DNA from: Benincasa hispida
Taxonomy: Eukaryota; Streptophyta; Magnoliopsida; Cucurbitales; Cucurbitaceae
DNA length: 64,000 nucleotides
Assembly: GCF_009727055.1 (NCBI RefSeq)
Contig: NC_052350.1
Location: 18,350,840 to 18,414,839, forward strand
Direction of reading: 5' to 3'
The first letter of the stretch is position 1. Each line of letters starts with the position of its first letter. Both the position numbers and the translations under genes were made by a program. Positions 42,848 through 55,108 of the stretch are shown one piece after another. Below the pieces are notes generated by a model. That model did not search any database, was not told where the DNA came from, and saw nothing but the letters and a program-made list of their open reading frames with translations.

Positions 42848-44090
42848 GTGAATTCCCTACCACCTAAAGACCCTTCTAGGTCAGGGTTGCCAAGGTTTCC
42901 CACAAGAAACCGGACTTGGATCATGACTGCGCCCCCACAGGCACAGGATCCTCAAGCCCAGCATCTGTCTTTGTCGGGAGCACATGGTGGTGGAGCTGGT
43001 GGAAGTCAGAACGTTCTGGTAACTCCAGCTCCACTGAGTGTCCAAGTTAACGAGAAGGCAATGGCAACACGAATTGGGGAAGCGATTATGTCATCTTTGT
43101 TGGGTAGAATGCAAGAACTAGTTCGCTGCGCAGTGGCAGAGTAGATAGCTCAAACTAATTAGACTCAACAGACCCAGACACCACAGGTACCACCCCCGTA
43201 GGTCCAGTCGACATAGGTACGGGCTCAAAACCAAAATTCACAGGACTTGTCTCTAGAGGCAAAGCGTTTGCGCGATTTTCAAAAGTATTAACCCCCAACA
43301 TTCAATGGGCCAGTGCCAACTAAGGCAGAGATGTGGTTATCCACTGTGGAGTTAATTTTTTTATATATGAGGTGCCCTGAAGATCAGAAACTCCAATGCG
43401 CCGTCTTCCTACTCACTCAGAATGCTCAACGTTGGTGGTGCTCCATAAAGCAAATGATAGAAACTAATGGTGGACAGGAAACCTGGGACTAATTCAGAAA
43501 TGGTTTTATGAGAAGTATTTTTTCGCCACTGTGAGGTACAACAAACAAATTGAATTTAAGAACTTGAAGCAGGGAGTCATGACCATGAAGGAATATGAGG
43601 AATAATTTTATAAGCTTTCTTACTTCGCCTCTGACCTAGTGGCCACAAAAGCAAAGAATGCCAAATGATTTGTAAACGAGTTAAAGGATGAGGTGCGCGA
43701 CATAGTGAAAACTTTTGAGCCGACTGCCTATGCGGCAGTATTTCGTGTAGCAACTCGAGTTGATTGCCCACTAGGGGAGGCATTCTTGAAATCTTTAGCA
43801 AGAGAGTCTAGCTCAGGCCAGAAGAGGAAGGAAAATTTTACAACGCCTAAACGGTTACAAAAGAGTCAGAATGTAGATAGGCCACCACGACAACTTAAGC
43901 AACAGGCTTCCGAATCTGGAGGGATCATGAGGGATAGGCCTGTATGCACATCCTATGAAAAATGCCATTGGGGCCATTGTTTGACTGGCACTAGGACATA
44001 TTTTTAGATGCAAGCAAGTAGGGCAGACAGTGGATCAATGCCCTGGTGTTAAGATTGGAGGTGGTCAGTCTTCGAGTATGCCTCATGGGT
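42848..44090 (+). pseudogene. Gypsy gag, broken
   Basis: 42848-43144 is the N-terminus (Pro/Gln/Gly-rich, ending MQELVRCAVAE then a TAG). 43260-43680 holds the capsid in pieces: AEMWLSTVELIFLYMRCPED, QRWWCSIKQMIETNGGQETW, FKNLKQGVMTMKEYEE. 43693-44007 gives VRDIVKTFEPTAYAAVFRVA and a basic linker, then CTSYEKCHWGHCLTGTRTYF before a stop. A shifted frame continues CKQVGQTVDQCPG, a zinc knuckle in which the His is Gln. The layout fits a Tekay/Del-like chromovirus gag (inference). At least four in-frame stops. Confidence 0.85.
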
Positions 44091-44653
44091 TTTCGAACAG
44101 ACAGAAACAACAGGGTCAAATGTATATTACAACTCGATCGGAGGCTGATAAGTCATGCACAGTGGTGACAAGTACGCACCCAATCTTGGGACATTACACC
44201 TTAGTGTTATTTGATTCTGGCTCATCTCCTTAATTTATATCCTCAGTGTTTGTTAAGCATGTTATGCTAGAACTAGAGCCTTTGAGTTATGTCTTATATG
44301 TTTCTACTCCGTCTGGAGAAATTATGATAGTAAATGAGAAGATAAAGGCATGTTAGATTGAAATAGAAAATCATGTATTAGATGTAACTTTAACAGTGTT
44401 GGACATGCAGGATTTTGATTTCATAATAGGCATGGATTGGTTGGCTGCCAACCATGTCAGTATCGACTTTTCCCGCAAGGAGGTGGTCTTTAACCCTCCC
44501 ACGGAAGCTAGTTTAAGTTTAGAGGAGTCGGGACCGTGGTCTTGCCCAAGGTAATTTCTACCTTGAAAGTCAACAAGTTGCTTAACCAAGGCATTTGGAG
44601 TATCTTGGCCAACGTGGTTGATACTAGGGGCTCTGAGATCACTTTGTCATCCG
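44091..44653 (+). pseudogene. Gypsy protease and linker, interrupted
   Basis: Reads MYITTRSEADKSCTVVTSTH, then YTLVLFDSGSSP-stop (aspartic protease active site DSGS), FVKHVMLELEPLSYVLYVST and DFDFIIGMDWLAANHVSIDF. The frame runs through EITLSSV and is cut at 44653 by the copia-3 LTR. It resumes at 57072 as SVVREYPDVF. Confidence 0.88.
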
Positions 44654-46535
44654 TGTTGGGTTGATGCCCTAAATCTCTAGGGTTAGTTTATAAACCTTGT
44701 ATGAACAAACTAGTATGTGATTAATAATATTTGATATTTTATTCACTTTGTCTATGAAATGTGATATTTTAGTTGCATTAACCACAAACTAATAAACTAA
44801 CATCCAAGGCCATCATTGTAACTTAAACATATATGTGGAGACATACAGGTGGATCATGTTTAAGTGATAACCTAAATGGTCTGTAGTATATGGATAAGAT
44901 TGGATACCTTATCCTGGTGATACTATGAGTATGACCCATTTTGTAGGTGTTACAAATATTGTAAAGTGCTACAAATGATCTAATCTTGATCATTCATGTA
45001 TTACATATGCGAGCGGGGATATTCTATATAAAGGAGTTTGTATAAGGCCGGACCACGAAATGTTTAGTCTCATTATTTTGAACTGTTCATAATAGAGACT
45101 TTCATTTCACTAGGATGACCATAGGTAACATGACCTTAATCCTGTGTAAGTTGTGAACTCCTACCTATGAGGGTGGTCTCTTGATTTGTATGGGTGAGAG
45201 TGGCTAGATCGCCGATTCAACAAGCCTACCATTTTGATGATTCGTCTGATTGGGGAGCTGGGAACTCAGCTACACAAGACAAAATTCATTCCTTCCCCGA
45301 TGCAGGGGTAAGTAGATAAATTGCTTATTTAATGGCTGATTTCGGGTCTTGAACAATGTGGCGCCACACCCTCTCCTGACCCGAGAGGGGTTTAGTCATA
45401 GTAGGACTATGATCTATTGTTCATTAGAGGGATCAGTGATACTTAAGGAGTTAGATGTAACTATAGGGACAAAACAATAATTTGGCCCAACTGTACTTAT
45501 GAGCAATTTGTGAAAGGTCATCGTATTGTTAATTGATTATATTCAATGGACACAGAAATATATCTGTAGTACGAAGAGTGCAACCATCGATCTTTAGTGG
45601 AGTGCCCGACAGTTAACGGATGGTGGATAATGTAATTAAAGAGTTTAATTAATTATTCACATATTGTTGGAGCTTCAAGCTATAGGTCCATGAGGTCCCA
45701 TTGGTAGCTCAAAAGGATTTAGTTGAGAATAAGTTTTTAGGTTAATTTGAATTATTCAAATTAACAAGAGAGAATTTAATTATATATGATATAATTAAAT
45801 TGATTCAATTATATATGATATAATTGACATAATGTATTTGATAATTAAATATTAATGAGATTCATAGTTGTTAAATTTAATATAAATATGATTTATATTA
45901 AATGCCATAAAATAGAGAAAAAGAACTATAGTTTATATTGTATATGATGCAATATTAAAATTAGAAGTTATAAATATAAAATGATAAGTTGGTTATCATA
46001 TTTATTTATATTATTTATTATTTTGAATAATAATATCTTTTTTTTCTCTCCAACCACCTTAGTGGGTGGTTAATTGGTTTTTTATAGCAAAATGGAATAA
46101 AATATTTTTGTAATTCTTTTCTTCTAGTGAGACGTATAGCAAGACTATACTATACAGAGTTTCTTTAATCTTCTTCCTCCTAAAAACTCAAAATCCCTCC
46201 TTACCAAAATAGTCAGAGTCCACAACTCCTGGATTCTCACCCCGAACATACCGAAGGTTCTAAGTGGTGGTGTCTTCCTTTTTGGTTCGTGAGATTCTTA
46301 AAGAAAATCTTCAAGGTTGTTGTGTTCAAGGTTCGTGATAGCTCGAGGGGTTTATGCAAAGAAACATTCTTCAAAGGTATAATCTTTTGAACCCTATTTC
46401 TCATTTAAAAAGCATACAGTAATTTTGCTTAGATTGTATAATTTGTATATTTATTGTAAATTCGTATTTTCAATCTAAATGGAATTTGGAAGATCTGCTT
46501 CCACTCATGAATCTCTTTAAAAATGAGTTCCTTCA
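44654..46535 (+). repeat. copia-3 5' LTR
   Basis: TG...CA, about 1.88 kb. Shares with 55109-57066 the phrases AGACATACAGGTGGATCATG, GAGGGATCAGTGATACTTAA, CTCCAACCACCTTAGTGGGT and many others, with frequent point changes that mark an old insertion. Confidence 0.92.
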
Positions 46536-46537
46536 AT

Positions 46538-46549
46538 TGGTATCAGAGC
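46538..46549 (+). other. copia-3 primer-binding site
   Basis: TGGTATCAGAGC, two bases after the LTR end; pairs with initiator Met-tRNA. Confidence 0.92.
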
Positions 46550-48879
46550 CAGTTTGCGTTTTGATTCCAAATTCCATTTATGTATAGAAATCGTTTATAG
46601 TTTTGGTGGATTTTTAGTTTATGCATTGCGTTTAATTGTTAAATGTATATGGATGGTGTTTTATGGATGTTTAAGGGATAGTAAGCTCTGCTTTTGGCTC
46701 TTTGTTTAATTATAAAGTTAAATTTTTAAGGGCCCCTGTGTTTTTGGGAATTAAACTTGCAATCGAGTATGTGTTCATTTGGTTTTGAGTCATTCGTAAA
46801 GCTTCAGAAGAAAGGTTGAAGTGCGTATTCGATAGAGAAGACGAAACCATGGCCACATCATGTAACAAGAACTAAACGTTTGTTTTGATTTTGCTATGCG
46901 TTCGTGTAGAGTTTTCTGCACAATCGTGTAGCATCTGCTAAATGATCGCATAGCTAATGTTATGCAATCGTGTAGAGTTTGCTATGTTACGTTGGCTGCA
47001 TGATTGCGTAGGCGCTCGATGGGTAAACGATCGCACAGTATATGATACTCAAAGCAAGGCTTGCGTGCTAAACGATTGTGTAGACTATCATGCTCATCGC
47101 ATAGTCAGTAGCTACACGATTGCATGGTATGCGATACTTGATGCACGCTGCACGATCGCGTAGACTTTCATGCCCATCGCATAGTCAAAAGCTACACGAT
47201 CGTCTATCAGGAGTTTGCTACATGATCAAGCTGCAATGGTTTTTGGTGGAGCAGTCCAAGGTGAGAGGTTCAAGACTGGGTTTACTTGTTCCGAACCGGT
47301 GGACTCAACTTTTGTAATAGTTTAGCCATTTAATTTTCGATTTTGAGATTAGCTATCCCGATCCATCAACTTTAATTAAATATGCATGTGATATATGTTT
47401 ATTTTATATGCCATAATGTATGTCATATAGTTTTAAAACCCACCACAGATTATGCATTTATTTTCATTCATCATTTTTATATTATAAGTGTTATAATATA
47501 TTAGTATGCATGATTTAAATTACATAAAGCATGCTCATGCATCATATAATATAAAAGTTATAATATATGTATGCATGTATTATAGCATATCCATGCATCA
47601 TTTATATTATAAATGTTATAATATAATTGTTATAAATAACTTATGTATGTCTAGCTTGCAATGTTTGTTAGTTTTAATTATTTCATTTCTTATAAATGTT
47701 ATAATTAATGAAATTAGAATTAAAATCAATAATAAAGAGCTGCATGCAAACCTTAGGCTTTAATCATTTTTTAAAGTGTTTTAAAATTTGATTGAGATAG
47801 ACCTAAGATCACATTTCTAATAAGATTAGAAATCTAAGGTTAATCTTTTAAATCGATTTAATAGGATTAAATTGATTCCTAATAAAAGATTAAATATGTA
47901 ACAAATGTATCTATAAGGGACCTTTTGTCTGAGGTTGGTACTGGCTAGATTGGGGTACTTAAGTCGATGGAAACGTCGTACCCCTACTTGACCTGAAAAG
48001 GTGAATTAGATAGATTTATTATATGCATGCAAATTTGATGAAAGTCTGTTAAAGAGTTTAATAAGACTTGAATCAAAGTTGTTTAATCATCAAAAGCAAA
48101 TGTTGTCTTTTAGAAAATTAAACAAATAATTTAGATAAAATCAGTAGCCAGATTTTCTAAGTTAATGAACTTTAGGTAGAACATTTAGTGGGAGGAAAAT
48201 GGAATATATGATACTTCACTTTAACCTCTACACGTTTCTCCCTAAAACGTTCACACCGTGAGATCTATCCTCGGCCTCGAGGCACCATGGGTGTCCCCCT
48301 ACGGGTGGCATTTGGGTAGGTCAATACCAAGGTGAATGGAGAGAGTGTTCATAGTAAGTGGGAGCAGGACGTGTGATAACATATCCCTCGGTCTCTCTCA
48401 TTAGGTTGGATAAAGTTTTATGCATCGCCTCGTGGCATCGTGGGTGTCCCCCTAAAGGATGACAGTTTTGCATAACTCGTTATTTGATCTCCAGAAATGG
48501 ATAGGGTTGCTATAGTCTCTTGTCCTAATCGGCTTTTCCCTAAGGTTAGCTCATTAGGGCGGGACTCTAGGACCTAAAATGAGGGGTTATACTTACATAA
48601 AATTGTTAAGGATGTTAACAAATTCTGGACCAAACAATGGTGACTATTAGATTCAGTTACAATGAGTTGTTTTTGTCTAATGGTTGAGAATGTCTCATTT
48701 CAGTGAAGAGCCACTAGATCACCTTACGGTGACTTTTTTCCTGCCTCACTGAAGTATCATTGCAAAATAGATACAACTTAGGGTACACTAGACTATTTTA
48801 CTAAAATGTGATTGGTTTTATAAAACTGGTTTATTGCAAGTAGACTTAATTAAGTTTGTTCTGTTTTAGCAATTATATT
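46550..48879 (+). other. copia-3 untranslated leader
   Basis: Unusually long (2.3 kb) gap between primer-binding site and gag. It holds a CGATCG-type degenerate array (46890-47225), an AT-rich block with ATGCAT/TATAAT repeats (47385-47700), and two near copies of GGCATCGTGGGTGTCCCCCT-like text (48280-48300 and 48432-48455). Short open frames there have no recognisable content. Confidence 0.65.
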
Positions 48880-49700
48880 ATGGCTACTACGACTTTTAGC
48901 TTACTTACCGCTGAGAAACTAATTAGTGAGAACTACGATAGTTGAAAAATTAAATAAGCACCATTTTAATCATCGATGATCTCAGATTCGTCCTAACGGA
49001 GGAGTGTCCTCCCATTCCAGCTTCTACTACTCATTGAAATGTTCGAGAAACATACGAGCGATAGCAAGAGTGAACGAGAAGGCTCAAGTGTACATCTTAG
49101 CCAGCCTTAACGAAGTTTTGGCTAATAAGCATGAGCCCATGTTCACTGCACGCAAGATCGTGGAGTCCCTGAGGGGAATGTCCGGACAACCGTTCACACA
49201 GCTCAGGCACGACGCTCTCAAGTACATCTTCAACTCAAGGATGCAAGAGGGGTCATCTATTCGAGAACACATTCTCAACATGATGATCCACTTCAACATG
49301 GCTGAGATGAACGGGTCGAGCATCGATGTCCAGCCAGGTTAGCATAATTCTGGAATCCTTACCAGATAGCTTCCTTCATTTTCGTAACAATGATGTTCTG
49401 AACAGGATTGACTACAACCTTACTACTCTACTCAACGAGTTGCAAACATTCCAATCCTTGTTGAAAAGCAAGGAGAAGAAGGATGAAGCAAATGTTGCTT
49501 CATCATCTAAAAAGTTCCACAAAGGTTCAACCTCTAGAACTAAGTATGCACCTTCTTCCTCCGACACCAGAAAGTGGAAGAAGAAGAAGAGTGGTAAAGG
49601 AAAGGCTCCTGCTAACCCATAAGCTGCTGCTCCAAGGGGTAAACAACCAGTGAGGGTTGATAAGGGAAATTATTTCCATTGCATCTGGGATGGGCACTGG
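48880..49700 (+). pseudogene. copia-3 gag, broken
   Basis: Starts ATG at 48880: MATTTFSLLTAEKLISENYD then stops. Continues in other frames: NEKAQVYILASLNEVLANKH, TQLRHDALKYIFNSRMQEGS and HILNMMIHFNMAEMNGSS (49004-49342), then SSQVSIILESLPDSFLHFRN, NDVLNRIDYNLTTLLNELQT and a Lys/Ser-rich tail (49326-49622). Zinc knuckle text near 49675 (FHCIWDGHWKRN) has lost its second Cys. Confidence 0.87.
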
Positions 49701-49779
49701 AAGAGGAACTTGCCCTAGATATTTGGCAGAGAAGAAGAAGGCCAAACAAAGTAAATGTGATTTGCTTGTTTTGGAGACT

Positions 49780-51209
49780 TGTTAAGTGGATAATGATGAT
49801 TCTGCCTGGATTATTGACTCTGGGGCCACTGACCATGTTTGTTTTCATTTCAGGGGGAATTAATTCCTGGCGATAGCTTGGTACTGGTGAGATGATGATG
49901 CGAGTTGGAACTAGGCATGTCGTCTCAGTTGTGGCAGTGGGAGGTCTCCAGTTAACTTTACAAAACAAATTTCTCATTTTGAATGATGTATTTATTGTTC
50001 CTCATTTAAACAGGAACTTGGTGACTGTAAAATGTCTGTTAAAATGTAAATATCAACTTAATTTTTCTTATAATAAAGTGTTTATTACTAAGAATGGTGT
50101 TGATATATGTTTTGCTCAATCGGAAAATAATTTTTATGTGCTAAGGCCATTAGCAACAAATTCCCTCCATAACATAGAGATGTTTAAAATTGTCGTAACT
50201 CAAAATAAGCGACTTAGAATTTCTCCTCCGGAAAATGCCCATCTTTGGCACCTAAGATTAAAACACATTAATCACAGTAGGATTGAGAGGTTGGTGAAGA
50301 ATGGACTTCTAAGCAAGTTAGAAGAAAATTCTTTACCGGTGTGAGAGTCACGCCTTGAAGGCAAAATGAATAAAAAGCCTTTTACTGGAAAATTTCATAG
50401 GGCCAAATAACCTCTAGAGCTAGTGCATTTAGACCTTTGTGGTCCGATAAATGTAAGAGCCAGTGGAGGTTATGAATATTTCATCACTTTCACTGAAGAT
50501 TATTCTAAATATGGGTATGTTTATTTAATGCAACAGAAGTCTAAGTCTTTTGAAAAGTTCAAAGAATTCAAGGCTGAAGTTGAACGCATTAAATAAAACG
50601 ATTAAAACATGTTTATCTGATCAAGGTGAAGAGTTTTTTAATTCATCTTTCTAGAACTATTTGATAGAACGTGGAATAGTTTCCCAACTCTTAGCATCTC
50701 GTACACCTCAACAAAATGGTGTATTAGAGAAGAGAAATCGAAACTTGTTGGATGGTTCGGTTTATGATGAGTTACGCTTCCTTACCTGACTCATTTTGGT
50801 GTTATGTAGTGGATACTGCAACTTATATCCTAAACTGGGGTTATGGAATGGAAATAAAGTTAGTTTACGTCATTTCAGAATCTTGAGTTGCCCAGCACAG
50901 TGCTTGAGGCCAATCCTAAGAAATTGGAACCACGTTCAAGGTTATGCCTATTTGTAGGCTACCCCAAGGGAACAAAAGGTGGTTATTTCTATGATTCTAA
51001 AGAAAACAAAGTGTTTGTATCAACAAATGCTACTTTTCTTGAGGATGATCATATAAGGGAGCACAAACCTAGAAGAAAAATCGTGTTGAATGAGTTTTCC
51101 AAAGAAACTACTGAATCTTCAGTAAGAGTTGTTGACGAGCCTATTACCTCAACAAGAGTTGTTGAAGTAGGTTCATCTAATAAGTCAGATCCACCTCAAG
51201 TGTTAAGGG
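49780..51209 (+). pseudogene. copia-3 protease and integrase, broken
   Basis: AWIIDSGATDHVCFHF at about 49806 is the protease active site. 49892-50344 gives the gag-pre-integrase block with HLWHLRLKHINHSRIERLVK, ended by a TGA. Integrase core follows in fragments (GGYEYFITFTEDYSKYGYVY, then stops). 50888-51229 carries the integrase tail and hinge (KKLEPRSRLCLFVGYPKGTK, NKVFVSTNATFLEDDHIREH). The frame is cut by a solo LTR at 51210. Confidence 0.88.
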
Positions 51210-53331
51210 TGTTGGGGATGATGCCCTAAAGTCTCATGTCCTATAGTTTATAAACACTTTTGTACTAACACTTGTGATGTATAATATATGATATTTTCTT
51301 CACTACTTGACTTTGAACATCAGATGTTTTATTTGCTTTACCACAAACCAATAAACTAAAATCCCTGGTTTTCATTATGTAACTTAAGCATGTATGTGGT
51401 GACATACAAGTGGATCATGTCTTAAGTGATAACCAAAATGGTCTATAGTATATGGATATAGGAGGGAAACCTTATCGTGGTAACGCTACGGATGCGACCC
51501 GCTTTGTGTAATAGTTACAAGTGTTGTAACTTGCTACAGATGGTCTGATCCTGATCATTCATGTGAGGACATTCGAGCGGGGGCGTCCTATACAAAGAGT
51601 TTGTATAAGACCTAACCACGAAGTGTTAACGTCTCGTTATATAACGCCGTTTATGACAGAGACTTCACTTCACTAGGATGACCATAGGTAACATGACCTC
51701 AATGCTAAGTGAGTTGGGAACTCTTGCCATTGAAGGTAGTCCTTTGATTTGCATGGGTGCGAGTGGCCAGGTCGCCGACTCAAACCTACCACTTCGGGGA
51801 TTCGTCTGACTTAGGAGCTGGGAACTCAAATACACAAGATGGAATTCACTTCTTCCCCGAAGTAAGGGTAAGTAGATGGATTGCTCCCTTAAGGACTGAT
51901 CCCAGGGCTTGAACGATGTGATGCCACACATCTTCTCATGGCCCGAGACGTGTTCACACATAGAGGGCTATGTTCTATTGTTCGTTAGAGGGATCATTGA
52001 TACTTAAGGAGTTAGATGTAACTACAGGGGCAAAAAGGTAAATTGGCCCAAATGTACTTACGAAAATCTGTGAAGGGTTATCGTACTATTGATTGGTTAT
52101 TTCCGATGGACACATAAATATATTTGTGGTAAGGAGAGTTCATCTGTCCTTCTTTAATGGAATGTCTAGTAGTTAACGGATGGTGGATCTCATGGCTAAA
52201 GAGTTTAGTCAGCTATTCACGTATCGTTGGATCTTCGAGCCATAGGTCCATAAGGTCCCCTTGGTAGCTTAATGGATTCAAGTTGAGAATCAGTTTTTGG
52301 GTCAGTTTGAAATGTTTAAATTGACAAGAGGGAGTTCGATTATATATGATATGATTGAACTGGTTAATTATATTTGATATGATTGACTTTATGTATTAGA
52401 TACATTGATTGGAGGAAAATGGATATAAATATGATTTATATCTAGTGAAGGAGAAAACACTGGTTGATATATGATATTAAACTATAGGTTAATGAATATA
52501 ATCTGATTTTATTTATTATTTTATTTTGACAATTATGAGATAATTGTGTATGCCACGTTTTCACCGTAATCATGCTTTAGTGGGAAGTTTGATTCAGTTT
52601 TCGTAACTGAAAAATAAAATGAAAATTGTTTTCATTTTGCAAAAAACACGATTAATTGCTCACGAAGCGTTAGCTGTTTATCGCTTAGTAAAATCAGAGA
52701 CTATACGATAGCTTGCTTTTACTACATGATCGCTTACACGCACGCGCCATCTTCTAAACGATCGCCTGCCTTTTACAAAACGATCATTTAGCGCTCGAGC
52801 ATTTACTAAACGATCGTATAGGTGATAGCTGCCCTTTTCCTACACAATCATGTATTTCACCTAAACGATCAAGTATTTTGTCTATACGATAGATGCGACC
52901 TTCTTCCACTTGCTTGATCGTTGTATACGATCTTCATTCCTCTTCCCCTCTACCAAATCTAAATAGAGCACACTCATTGGATTCTCACACTAAGAATGCT
53001 AAGGGTTCCAAGTGGTGGTATCATCCCCATCTTCGTTTGTTCGTGTGGAGGCTGTTCGTGGTAGACGACCGAAGTTTTGCTGAACGATTGTCCTGACGTT
53101 CCAGCGAAAGCGAGAGGAGTCTGTTCACTTGGAGAGAGCAAGATTTCAGCTGAAGAGAGTCTTTAACTGGTAAGTTTTCTTGTTCTCCTGTTTGTTATTC
53201 TTAAAGCATGTCGGCCATTTTACAGTATGATGCATATCTGTTTGTTTGATTGTAAATGTAGTAATTCTGTCACAATGCTTTTGGGAAGATTCACTTCCGC
53301 TCAGAGGTACTCTTGTATAAGAGTTGCTTCA
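51210..53331 (+). mobile_element. Solo LTR inserted in copia-3 pol
   Basis: Starts TGTTGGGGATGATGCCCTAA, ends GAGTTGCTTCA, with perfect 5-bp duplications AAGGG (51205-51209 and 53332-53336). 2122 bp with no internal element, hence a solo LTR left by recombination. It is related to, but distinct from, the copia-3 LTR (shared GGATCATG, TGACCATAGGTAACATGACC and GCTGGGAACTCA). It includes a CGATCG-type array at 52670-52925. Younger than copia-3. Confidence 0.9.
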
Positions 53332-53394
53332 AAGGGAACCTCGACGTAGTGGGAGAGTGGCGAACCCACCTATTCACTATGTTTAACTGAAATC

Positions 53395-55000
53395 CTAGCT
53401 ATGATAGCTGATGGCGAGGTTGAGGATCCATTGTCTTACAAGAAGGCAATGGAGGATATTCACAAAGATGAATGGATCAAAACCATGGATCTCGAAATGA
53501 AGTCTATGTACTTTAATTCAGTTTTGGATCTTGTAGATCAACCTGATGAGGTTAAACCTATAGGTTGTAAATGAATCTATCAGAAGAAATGGGGTGCTGA
53601 AGGGAGGGTGCAAACCTTCAAGGCTATACTGGTGGCAAAGTGTTATACCCAGGTAATAGAAGTCGACTATGAGGAGACTTTTTCGCCTGTTGCCATGCTG
53701 AGTCTATCTGGATCCTTCTATCTATTGCCTCATATTATGACTATGAGATATGGAAAATGGATGTCAAGACTGCTTTTCTGAATGGCAATCTTGAGGAGAC
53801 CATTTCTATGGTGCAACTCGAGAGATTTATAGTCTAAGGTCAGGAGCAAAAGATTTGCAAGCTTAATCGGTCCATTTATGGACTGAAATAGGATCTCGAT
53901 CTTGGAATATAAGGTTTGATACTATGATAAAATATTATGGCTTTGACCAAAACGTTGATGAACCTTGTGTCTATAAGAAGATAATCAACAGTTCAGTAGA
54001 TTTTCTAGTGTTGTATGTAGATGATATCCTATTCATTAGGAATCATGTAGATTTACTGACTACAGTTAAGAATTAACTAGAGACCCAATTCCAAATGAAA
54101 GATTTGGGAAAGGCTCAGTTTGTTCTTGGTATTCAGATCTTTCGAGATCGAAAGAACAAAATGCTAGCATTGTCTCAGGCGTCGTATATTAACAAAATGC
54201 TTGTCAAGTATTCGATGTAGAACTCTAAGAGGGGCCTATTGCCTTTCAGGCATGGAGTTTTTTTGTCTAAAGAACAATGTCATATGACACCTCAAGAGGT
54301 TGAGGATATGAGACTAATCCCCAATGCATCTGTCGTGGGTAGTTTTATGTATGCGATGTTATGTATTAGACCTGACATCTGCTATACAATGGAGATAGTC
54401 AGTAGATATCAACCTAATCCAGAATATGATCATGGGACAGCCGTTAAGAACGTCCTCAAGTATCTACAGAAAATGAGGGACTACATGCTTGTGTATGGTT
54501 CTAAGAATGTGATCCTTACGGGATACACAGACTCTGATTTTCAAACTAATAGGGATTCTCGAAAATCTACATCAGGATCAGTGTTCACTCTTAACGGATG
54601 AGCTGTAGTATGGCGAAGCACCAATCAGGGGTGCATCACGAACTCCACCATGGAGGCTGAGTATGTAACGGTTTGTGAAGCTATTAAGAAAGTCGTTTAG
54701 ATCAGGAAATTCCTGACTGATCTGGAAGTTGTTTCAAATATGTCAAAGCCCATCACACTTTATTGTGATAATATTGGTGCTATAGCTAATTCCCGTGAGC
54801 CTAGAAGTCATAAGTGCGACAAACACATAAGGCGAAAGTATCATCTCATCCGAGAGATTATGTATCGAGGGGACGTGATTGTCACAAAGATACCTTCAGA
54901 GCACAACATTACTGATCTGTTTACGAAGGCCCTAATGGCTACAGTGTTTGAGGGTCACCTGCAGAGTATGAGTGAATGGGACAGACCACGGCTAGACTAG
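53395..55000 (+). pseudogene. copia-3 RT and RNase H, broken
   Basis: Text: EVEDPLSYKKAMEDIHKDEW, MKSMYFNSVLDLVDQPDEVK, QTFKAILVAKCYTQ, LVLYVDDILFIRNHVDLL (intact YVDD, near 54010), QMKDLGKAQFVLGIQIFRDR. Frame 54239-54601 covers LCIRPDICYTMEIVSRYQPN and YTDSDFQTNRDSRKSTSGSV; 54740-55000 ends with LYCDNIGAIANSREPRSHKC and ITDLFTKALMATVFEGHL. Stops replace Trp and Gln codons at several points (for example TGA at 53574 and TAG at 53889). Confidence 0.9.
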
Positions 55001-55108
55001 GGCAAGTGGGAGATCTTGTATTGGGCGTGTTACACCCTAGTTTATTGTTTTGTATACTTTTCTTTTATTATCTTGTACACCCCACTAGCTTTAGGATAAG
55101 TGAGAGAT
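54996..55108 (+). other. copia-3 polypurine tract, doubled
   Basis: GGGCAAGTGGGAGAT at about 55001 and a second AAGTGAGAGAT directly before the 3' LTR, separated by about 90 bases that include ACCCTAGTTTATTGTTTTG. Two tract-like sequences may give two priming sites. Confidence 0.55.

Noticed and set aside
46957..47317. Cys/His-rich short frames
   Set aside because: They arise from the CGATCG array in the copia-3 leader, and the Cys/His spacing follows the DNA repeat, not a zinc-binding pattern.
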